Position numbers and translations under genes: made by a program. 8,926 bases of DNA, taken from the NCBI GenBank assembly GCA_038213135.1, contig JBBQTQ010000095.1, positions 1-8,926 on the forward strand. The letters run 5' to 3'. A model generated the notes under the pieces. It did not search any database and was not told the DNA's origin. It saw only the letters and a program-made list of their open reading frames with translations. How positions within the stretch are numbered: the first letter of the stretch is position 1; each line of letters starts with the position of its first letter. The DNA is from JBBQTQ01 sp038213135. Its GTDB lineage: Bacteria > Actinomycetota > Thermoleophilia > Gaiellales > Gaiellaceae. This document shows, in pieces, positions 1 through 4,789 of this stretch.

Positions 1-105
1 CGCGCCCACAGCGCCCTCGACTACCTCAGCCCCGACGAATACGAAACCGCCTACCATCGACGCGAGAAGGAGAAAGCCACCCAACACCTGGCAGAAGCCG
101 CTTAA
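1..105 (+). CDS. IS3-family transposase (OrfB), C-terminal fragment
   Basis: The frame is open from the first base to a TAA at 103-105 and gives 34 residues, starting RAHSALDYLSPDEYE. This matches the well-known C-terminal tail of IS3-family OrfB transposases (R-P-H-S-x-L-x-Y-x-S-P-x-E-Y/F-E), which follows the last catalytic Glu of the DDE integrase core. The rest of the tail is charged and lysine/glutamate-rich. The catalytic core and any upstream OrfA with its programmed frameshift lie off the left edge, so whether the enzyme is functional cannot be judged. The terminal repeat of the element follows 30-36 bases after the stop, the usual arrangement for this family. Confidence 0.75.
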   Translation, partial: RAHSALDYLSPDEYETAYHRREKEKATQHLAEAA

Positions 106-141
106 TCCCCTGTCAACGAAAACGGGGCAAGTTCAAGTTCA
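1..141 (+). mobile_element. Right end of an IS3-family insertion sequence (partial)
   Basis: The transposase tail is followed by about 36 noncoding bases that end, read on the minus strand, TGAACTTGAACTTGCCCCG. A TGAACTTGCCCC-type terminus on the transposase-downstream side fits an IS3-family terminal inverted repeat. The hexamer AAGTTC is repeated in tandem here (about 129-140), so the end could lie at 135 or 141. I prefer 141: the interrupted methyltransferase frame is open up to 142, and the next bases on its strand read TGA, so the TGA more likely belongs to the element. The left end, the rest of the transposase and the other target-site copy lie outside the window, so neither the target duplication nor the left repeat could be checked. 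Confidence 0.7.
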
Positions 142-462
142 GTAGTCGAACGTCTCGTCCGAGGCGAACGTCTCACCGGCAGCTGTCTCGAACTCGAGTT
201 CAGGATGCTTGCGCCGGGCGAGGGCCACCATCTCGGGGCTGACGTCCACGCCGACGCCCCGCCGGGGCCGGAGCGCTGCGAGGAGATCTCCCGTCCCGCA
301 GCCGATCTCGAGCACTCTCGCGCCCGGAGGGATCGAGAAGCGATAGACGCTCTCGACTAGGCGGTGATAGGTCGAATTGCGGTGCCGCCAGCGGTCGTTC
401 TGCATCGCGAACCGATCGAAGAAATCGACGAGCTCCACGTATTCGGACCCGCCGGTTGCCAC
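139..462 (-). pseudogene. Class I SAM-dependent methyltransferase, truncated by the IS end
   Basis: This is the N-terminal half of a Rossmann-fold methyltransferase, 107 residues where the family usually has 200 or more. Residues 50-58 (VLEIGCGTG) are the SAM-binding motif I. GVDVSPEMVALARR at 71-84 carries the acidic residue of motif II that binds the ribose. ETFDY at 103-107 is the start of motif IV, normally followed by hydrophobic residues and the rest of the catalytic domain. The frame stops there at TGA (139-141), which appears to be the first bases of the IS. The start is a GTG at 460-462, 7 bases after the peptidase stop, with no clear Shine-Dalgarno, so reinitiation by coupling is likely. 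The lost C-terminal half includes the substrate-binding part, so the product is probably inactive. The methyl acceptor is unknown. Confidence 0.75.
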
Positions 463-469
463 AGAGCGG

Positions 470-1741
470 CTAGGGCAGCAGCTTCTCGAAGCGCTCGGCG
501 TCGTCGAACGGGCCGATCAGGGCGAGCCGCAGCCGGTCGTCCGAGACGAGATCCTTCGCCACGCGCTGCACGTCCTCGATGGTCACCGCGTCGAGCCCGT
601 CGAGCACCTCCTGCGGGTCGGCGGCGCGGCCCTCGAGCACCTCGCGGCGCAGGCCGAACATCGTCAGCCCCTGGGGCGTCTCGAGCTGGAGCACGAAGCG
701 GCCCTTGGCGAACGAGCGCGCCTTCTCGAGCTCGTCGGCCGGCACGGCCTCGTCGGCGATCCCCTTCAGCTCGCCGACGATCGTCGTCACGGCCTCGTCG
801 ACCCGGTTGATGTCGACCCCGGCCTGCGAGTAGAGCGAGCCCGCGTCCGTGTACGCCTGGTTCGTGGCGAAGACGTAGTAGGCAAGCCCGCGCCGCTCGC
901 GGACCTCGGTAAAGAGCCGCGAGGACATGCCGCCGCCGAGCACGGTCTGCAGGAGTTGCAACGCGTAGCGGTCGGGATGCACCACCGGGTAGCTCGGCAC
1001 CCCGATGCAGAGGTGCGCCTGGTCGGACTGCTTCGTGAACAGCTTCACTCGCCCGTTCGCGGTCGCCGCGACACCGCCCGGCTCTCCGGTATCCGCGTCC
1101 TGGAGGTCGCCGAGCAGCTCGCCGAGCCGGTCGAGCAGGCCGTCCCCGAGCTGCCCGCCGATCCCGACGACCATCCGCGACGGCTTGTACCAGCGGTCGA
1201 GGTAGCCCATGAACGTGTCGCGCGTGGCGCCGCGCACGGTCTCCTTCTTGCCGATGATGTCCCAGCCGAGCGGCGAGTCGCCGTAGACGAGCTCGTCGTA
1301 GACGCCGCTGATGTAGTCGCGCGGCGTGTCGAAGTACATGTTCATCTCCTCGACGATCACGCCCTTCTCGCGGTCGATCTCCTCGGAGTCGAACTTCGAG
1401 TTGCGGAGCATGTCGACGAGCACGTCGAGCGCGGTGTCGCGGAACTCGGCCGCGCACTTGACGTAGTAGCCCGTGTACTCCTTACTCGTGAACGCGTTGA
1501 ACTCGCCGCCGATCGCGTCGACCTCGGCCGCGATGTCCCGCGCCGTCGGCCGCCGCTCGGTGCCCTTGAAGAACATGTGCTCCGCGAAGTGGGCGATCCC
1601 GTTCGTCTCGGGCGTCTCGTAGCGCGAGCCGGCCGCGAGCATCACGAAGCAGATCACCGATTGCGCGTGCGGCATCGGCGCCGTCAGGACGCGCAGGTTG
1701 TTCGGGAGCGTGTGGCGCTCGTAGACGGACATCGCGGCCAT
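470..1741 (-). CDS. M16-family zinc metallopeptidase (insulinase/MPP-like, M16B type)
   Basis: The protein has 423 residues, the usual length of bacterial single-chain M16B peptidases related to mitochondrial processing peptidase beta subunits. The inverted zinc motif HFAEH is at 51-55 (His51 and His55 ligands, Glu54 base), and the third ligand Glu is about residue 131 in GVIVEEMNMY, with the expected ~76-residue spacing. The second, inactive-type domain keeps the GGGMSSRLF stretch (269-277) and the R-E-R-R-G-L-A-Y element (281-288), which help bind substrate. The catalytic set is complete, so an active enzyme that cleaves peptides or unfolded proteins is expected; no signal peptide is seen. 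The ATG at 1741 is chosen because GGAG lies 11 bases upstream and the preceding gene ends 1 base away. A second ATG at 1732 is possible. The actual substrate cannot be told from sequence. Confidence 0.9.
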   Translation of the reverse strand: MAAMSVYERHTLPNNLRVLTAPMPHAQSVICFVMLAAGSRYETPETNGIAHFAEHMFFKGTERRPTARDIAAEVDAIGGEFNAFTSKEYTGYYVKCAAEFRDTALDVLVDMLRNSKFDSEEIDREKGVIVEEMNMYFDTPRDYISGVYDELVYGDSPLGWDIIGKKETVRGATRDTFMGYLDRWYKPSRMVVGIGGQLGDGLLDRLGELLGDLQDADTGEPGGVAATANGRVKLFTKQSDQAHLCIGVPSYPVVHPDRYALQLLQTVLGGGMSSRLFTEVRERRGLAYYVFATNQAYTDAGSLYSQAGVDINRVDEAVTTIVGELKGIADEAVPADELEKARSFAKGRFVLQLETPQGLTMFGLRREVLEGRAADPQEVLDGLDAVTIEDVQRVAKDLVSDDRLRLALIGPFDDAERFEKLLP

Positions 1742-1742
1742 G

Positions 1743-2639
1743 CTAGCGGCGGCTCCATTCTTCGAGGAGCGCCTGCTCGCGCTCGGGCGCCAGGCCGGCC
1801 GGCCCGGGCACTGCCTCGGCGCGCGTCGCGGCGATCGTCTCCGCCAGGGGGCGGAACGTGAGACCAGCAGCGAGGGCTCGTGAAATGTCTGCTTGCAGCA
1901 TCCCGCGCCAATCCGCCGCCGGCAGCCAGAGCGGCAACCCGCTCCACGGTTCGACGTCACGCTCGAGCAGGAAGTCCGAGTCGACCCAGATCGGCTCGAC
2001 GCTGCAGGCTGCGAGGACCTCCGCGAGCGTGAGCGGCTCGCGCGGACCGGTCGCGTTGAACACTCCGGTCAGGCCAGCTTCGACCGAGCGGAGGACCCAT
2101 TCGGCGAGATCGCGCACGTCGATCAGCTGCACGGGCTGCGCGCACGGTTCCGGCGCGAGCACCTGGCCGCTGCGGTGCGCCCAGTACGTGAAGCGGCCGG
2201 TCGGATCGTGCGGGCCGACGATCAGGCCAGGGCGGACGACGAGCGCCTCGGGGAACGCCGCCTGCGCCGCGGCCTCGAGCCGCGCCTTCGTGCCGCCGTA
2301 CTCGTCGTCGTCGAGCGTCGTCGTCTCCTCTGTGACCGGGCGGGACATGTCCGCGTAAACAGAGATCGACGAGACGAACGTGTAGTGGTCGACCGAGCCG
2401 CGGAGCGCGTCGATCAGCCGCTCCGACCAGCCCGGCACGTCGATCGCCGCGTCCCAGCGGCGGCCGGCGAGCGCCGACAAATCGCCCTCGCGGTCACCGT
2501 GCAGCCGCTCAACCGCCGGGAAGAGCTCCGGGTTCGTCGCCCCGCGGTTGAAGAGGGTGACCTCGTGTCCGGCCGCGAGCGCGGCTCTCACGAGTTGGCG
2601 GCCGAGGAACTTCGTGCCGCCGAGGACGAGCAGCTTCAC
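1743..2639 (-). CDS. NAD(P)-dependent epimerase/reductase of the atypical extended SDR type
   Basis: The protein has 298 residues with an N-terminal Rossmann fold. GGTKFLG at 7-13 is the variant dinucleotide-binding motif of atypical extended SDRs, differing from the classical GxxGxxG. Ser90/Ser91 (FVSSISVYA) and the Y-G-G-T-K at 114-118 form the Ser-Tyr-Lys catalytic set, so oxidoreductase or epimerase chemistry is likely. The C-terminal part (IDVRDLAEWVL, then GVFNATGP) is the usual substrate-side region of NAD-dependent epimerase/dehydratase proteins. The GTG start overlaps the TGA of the aminotransferase as GTGA (2636-2639), implying translational coupling; a GGAGG lies about 13 bases upstream. 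The next gene follows after 1 base. The substrate is unknown: a nucleotide sugar is typical of the wider superfamily, but this subgroup includes proteins of other or unclear function. Confidence 0.85.
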   Translation of the reverse strand: MKLLVLGGTKFLGRQLVRAALAAGHEVTLFNRGATNPELFPAVERLHGDREGDLSALAGRRWDAAIDVPGWSERLIDALRGSVDHYTFVSSISVYADMSRPVTEETTTLDDDEYGGTKARLEAAAQAAFPEALVVRPGLIVGPHDPTGRFTYWAHRSGQVLAPEPCAQPVQLIDVRDLAEWVLRSVEAGLTGVFNATGPREPLTLAEVLAACSVEPIWVDSDFLLERDVEPWSGLPLWLPAADWRGMLQADISRALAAGLTFRPLAETIAATRAEAVPGPAGLAPEREQALLEEWSRR

Positions 2640-3796
2640 AGCGCCGTGAGCGCCTCCAGGAAGCGGTCGATCTCTTCGTGCGTGTTGTAGTGGACGAAGC
2701 CCGCGCGAACCGCGCCCTCCTCGAGGCCGAGCCGCTTCATCACCTCGACCGCGTAGTAGTTGCCGTACCAGACGGCGAAGCCGCGCTCGCCGAGCCGCGT
2801 GGCCGCCTCCAGCGGGGACAGTCCCTCGACCTGGAACGCGAAGGTCGGCACACGGCCCTCCATCGTCGGGAGACCGTGCAGCCGGCAGCGCTCGGGTAGC
2901 CCGTCCAGGAAGCGCTCCCCGAGCTCCCGCTCGTGCGCGACGATCGCATCCCAGCCGAGCGAGTCGATGTAGTCGACCGCGGCCACGAAGCCGGCAAGCA
3001 GCTCGTGCTGGAGCGTGCCGGTCTCGAAGCGGGCGCCGGCGGGGTGATCGGCCGCGGGCCGCACCTTGTACGGGCGCCAGCTGTCCAGCAGCTCCGCTCG
3101 GCCGAAGGCGAGGCCCATGTGCGGCCCGAAGAACTTGTAGGGCGAGCAGACGAGGACGTCGACGCCCCAGGCTGCCACGTCGATCGGCCCGTGCGGCCCG
3201 TAGTGCACGGCGTCGGCCCAGGCGATCGCGCCGGCCTCGTGGGCGAGCGCGGCGACCCGCGCGGGATCGGTCAGCGTGCCGACCGCGTTCGAGGCCACCG
3301 GGAACGCGACGACCCGCGTCCGGTCGGAGAGCTTCGCGGCCAGGTCGTCGAGATCGATCGTGCAGTCGTCGCGGATCTCGGCGAAGCGGACGACGAGCTC
3401 GAGGTCGTGCGCGAGCTCGAGCCAAGGCGACACGTTCGCGTCGTGGTCGAGCTGGGTGACGAGGATCTCGTCGCCTGCCCGGAATCCGCGCGCCGCCGCG
3501 CGGGAGAGCGCGAAGTTGAGCGTCGTCATGTTCGGGCCGAAGGCGACCTCTTCGGGCGTCGCGTTCAGGAACGAGGCGGCTGCGAGCCTCGCGTTGGCGA
3601 CGAGCGCCTCGGTGCGGCGGCTCGTCGAGTACGGCCCGCTCGTGTTCGCGTTCGACTCGCGCAGGTAGGTCGCGATCGCAAGGATCACCTCGTCGGGCAC
3701 CTGCGTGCCGCCCGGTCCGTCGAAGAAGACGAGCTCCTGGTCGAGCGCGCTGAAGTGCCTGCGGGCGGCCTCGACGTCGAGGGCGACGGTGCTCAC
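2636..3796 (-). CDS. PLP-dependent class V aminotransferase, cysteine-desulfurase-like (VC1184-type)
   Basis: The protein has 386 residues with the fold-type I layout of NifS/SufS and kynureninase relatives. FFDGPGGTQVP near the N-terminus, DHDANVSPW (118-126), the D-x-x-H of ADAVH (Asp195, His198) and SPYKFFGPHMG are all present, with Lys221 as the likely Schiff-base lysine. The C-terminal loop reads RAGFVHYNT (364-372). True SufS enzymes have R-x-G-x-x-C-A there, and in this protein the cysteine position is His. That fits the 'cysteine desulfurase family, VC1184 subfamily' and argues against real sulfur-transfer activity. The GTG at 3796 is chosen because AGGA lies 9 bases upstream; a TTG at 3844 would overlap the divergent gene and adds residues lacking family similarity. 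It appears to be the first gene of the four-gene minus-strand unit. The substrate is unknown. Confidence 0.88.
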   Translation of the reverse strand: MSTVALDVEAARRHFSALDQELVFFDGPGGTQVPDEVILAIATYLRESNANTSGPYSTSRRTEALVANARLAAASFLNATPEEVAFGPNMTTLNFALSRAAARGFRAGDEILVTQLDHDANVSPWLELAHDLELVVRFAEIRDDCTIDLDDLAAKLSDRTRVVAFPVASNAVGTLTDPARVAALAHEAGAIAWADAVHYGPHGPIDVAAWGVDVLVCSPYKFFGPHMGLAFGRAELLDSWRPYKVRPAADHPAGARFETGTLQHELLAGFVAAVDYIDSLGWDAIVAHERELGERFLDGLPERCRLHGLPTMEGRVPTFAFQVEGLSPLEAATRLGERGFAVWYGNYYAVEVMKRLGLEEGAVRAGFVHYNTHEEIDRFLEALTAL

Positions 3797-3843
3797 GGAG
3801 GCCCATCCTATGCCGTCCGGTCCGGGGGATACCGTCCGGTCCA
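3797..3843. promoter_or_regulatory. Divergent intergenic region with a duplicated 11-bp operator-like repeat
   Basis: These 47 bases separate the aminotransferase from the divergent 64-residue gene and must hold both promoters unless one is internal. CCGTCCGGTCC occurs twice, at 3813-3823 and 3832-3842, a 19-bp period close to two helical turns. Each copy contains CCG-TC-CGG, a small dyad (ACCG..CGGT in the second copy). Tandem sites of this spacing often bind a dimeric regulator. The -10 candidates (TAGGAT on the minus strand, TATGCC on the plus strand) are weak, and no convincing -35 is seen. The second repeat ends 2 bases before the ATG at 3844, so a bound protein would block that gene. 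Confidence 0.4.
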
Positions 3844-4038
3844 ATGGCGCCCAGGCTCAGGGCTCTGACCGAGGCCGAGTGCTACGCCCGTCTTTACGGG
3901 CGCGACGGTGAGGCGTCTGTGTCGGTGCTCGAGGGCCAGGAGCGAGAGCGGCCGCGAGCCGCTGTTGGCCTGTCCGGCGAGGAGCTGCGCCAGCGCTTCG
4001 AGGAGCGGCTCGAGCTCCGGGAACCGGAGGCCGCATGA
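3844..4038 (+). CDS. Small uncharacterised protein, 64 residues
   Basis: I do not recognise a named family. The protein starts MAPRLRALTEAECYARLYG and ends in a charged helix-prone segment, SGEELRQRFEERLELREPEAA in outline, with a linker rich in Glu and Arg between. It has a single Cys (residue 13), no membrane segment and no signal peptide. It is judged real because about 83% of codons end in G or C, it fills the space between the divergent promoter region and the glycosylase, and its sequence is not the Arg/Ser/Pro-rich pattern of shadow frames. There is no clear Shine-Dalgarno before the ATG, so a short or leaderless transcript is possible. Its TGA lies 73 bases before the chosen start of the DNA glycosylase and 1 base before an alternative GTG start at 4040, suggesting co-transcription. 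Function is unknown; a DNA- or protein-binding accessory role is only a guess. Confidence 0.55.
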   Translation: MAPRLRALTEAECYARLYGRDGEASVSVLEGQERERPRAAVGLSGEELRQRFEERLELREPEAA

Positions 4039-4111
4039 AGTGCTCGCGGCTGCACCGGCCCGCACGCGTCGTCACGCGCGCGCTCCCGGTCGCCAAGATG
4101 CCCGGCGGGAG

Positions 4112-4687
4112 ATGGCGCGAGTCCGAAACGTGCACCGCCAGCTGCGCCCGGACGTCGCCGTACAGCCGGCGGCCGCCGCGCTGCCACTCTCGGTAGTACC
4201 TGACGTCCTCGCGCCCGGGCTCCGGGTCGTCTTCTGCGGGATCAATCCCGGCTTCCATTCCGACGCGGCCCGCGCGCACTTCGCCAACCCGCGCAACGAC
4301 TTCTGGCGGCTGCTCCACACTGCGGGCTTCACTCCCCGCCTGCTGGGGCCGGAGGAGCAGTTCGCAGCGCTCGATTACGGGATCGGGATCACGAACGCCG
4401 CCGCCCGGACGACGCGCGGCTCGGGCGACCTGCGCCGCGCCGACTTCGCGGGTGCAGCGGAGCGGCTCGAGCGCATCGCCGAGGAGCTGCAGCCCGCCTG
4501 GATCGGCTTCGTCGGCAAGGAGGCCTATCGCGGCGCGTTCAACGAGCGACCGGAGCTCGGCTTGCAGAAGCGCCGGCTCGCCGAGACGCGACTGTTCGTG
4601 CTCCCCTCGACTTCCCCCGCGAACGCCGCGGTCCCCTGGAACGAGCGCTTGCGCTGGTTTCGCGAGCTCGATCGCCTGAGCCAATAG
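4112..4687 (+). CDS. mug: G/U mismatch-specific uracil-DNA glycosylase (Mug/TDG family)
   Basis: This is a base-excision repair enzyme of uracil-DNA glycosylase family 2, which removes uracil or thymine opposite guanine. From about residue 29 it closely resembles E. coli Mug: DVLAPGLRVVFCGINPG (31-47) contains GINPG, whose Asn activates the water. The second motif is LPSTSPANA (164-172), where E. coli has an NPSG-type sequence, so it belongs to a slightly different subgroup. The length of 191 residues is near the usual 170-180. The start is uncertain: ATG 4112 has GGGAG directly abutting it, GTG 4130 has no ribosome site, and GTG 4040 has GGAGG 9 bases upstream right after the previous stop. 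Homology begins only near 4199, and codons before about 4196 are less GC-ending in this frame, so the N-terminus may be shorter than any SD-supported start. It is probably co-transcribed with the 64-residue gene. Confidence 0.88.
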   Translation: MARVRNVHRQLRPDVAVQPAAAALPLSVVPDVLAPGLRVVFCGINPGFHSDAARAHFANPRNDFWRLLHTAGFTPRLLGPEEQFAALDYGIGITNAAARTTRGSGDLRRADFAGAAERLERIAEELQPAWIGFVGKEAYRGAFNERPELGLQKRRLAETRLFVLPSTSPANAAVPWNERLRWFRELDRLSQ

Positions 4688-4694
4688 ATCGACG

Positions 4695-4715
4695 CAGGCG
4701 GGCTTCGCCCGCCTG
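4695..4715. terminator. Hairpin just after the DNA glycosylase gene
   Basis: A perfect 9-bp stem (CAGGCGGGC / GCCCGCCTG) with a 3-base loop TTC lies 7 bases after the glycosylase stop. It is very GC-rich and well placed to end the plus-strand transcript. No run of T follows, which is common in high-GC actinobacteria but lowers confidence. It could instead be one unit of a dispersed palindromic repeat. Confidence 0.45.
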
Positions 4716-4717
4716 AG

Positions 4718-4740
4718 TCACGGCGCGCGAAGCCGCGTGA
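4718..4740. repeat. Imperfect palindrome TCACG...CGTGA
   Basis: TCACG at 4718-4722 and CGTGA at 4736-4740 pair as a 5-bp stem. The GC-rich interior (GGCGCGCGAAGCC) can extend the stem only with a bulge. The same outer pentamers and the following TT recur in the next hairpin at 4759-4791, so the two look related or arose from one another. Confidence 0.4.
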
Positions 4741-4758
4741 TTCTGGTGGGAAGGGGGC

Positions 4759-4789
4759 TCACGGGGGAAACCGGCTGTTTCCCCCGTGA
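4759..4789. terminator. Strong hairpin between convergent genes, abutting the nadE stop
   Basis: A perfect 13-bp stem, TCACGGGGGAAAC / GTTTCCCCCGTGA, with a 5-base loop CGGCT. It begins directly after the NAD+ synthetase stop (TAA on the minus strand, 4790-4792), so it can end that transcript, and it also lies downstream of the glycosylase. There is no T-run on either side. The heptamer CGTGATT occurs at 4736-4742 and again at 4785-4791, with the second copy reaching into the nadE stop codon, so the hairpin may be an inserted palindromic element that now acts as a bidirectional terminator. Confidence 0.5.

Noticed and set aside
377..1861. A 494-codon open frame on the plus strand, antisense to the M16 peptidase
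   Set aside because: It is Arg/Val/Glu/Asp-rich with no motif and mirrors a high-GC gene on the other strand; the minus strand carries the full zinc-binding motif and family-length protein.
1743..3806. A 687-codon frame that would fuse a long N-terminal region to the SDR protein
   Set aside because: The first ~390 codons are an out-of-frame reading of the aminotransferase gene, low-complexity and Arg-rich; the SDR family N-terminus and a GTG at 2639 fit a separate gene.
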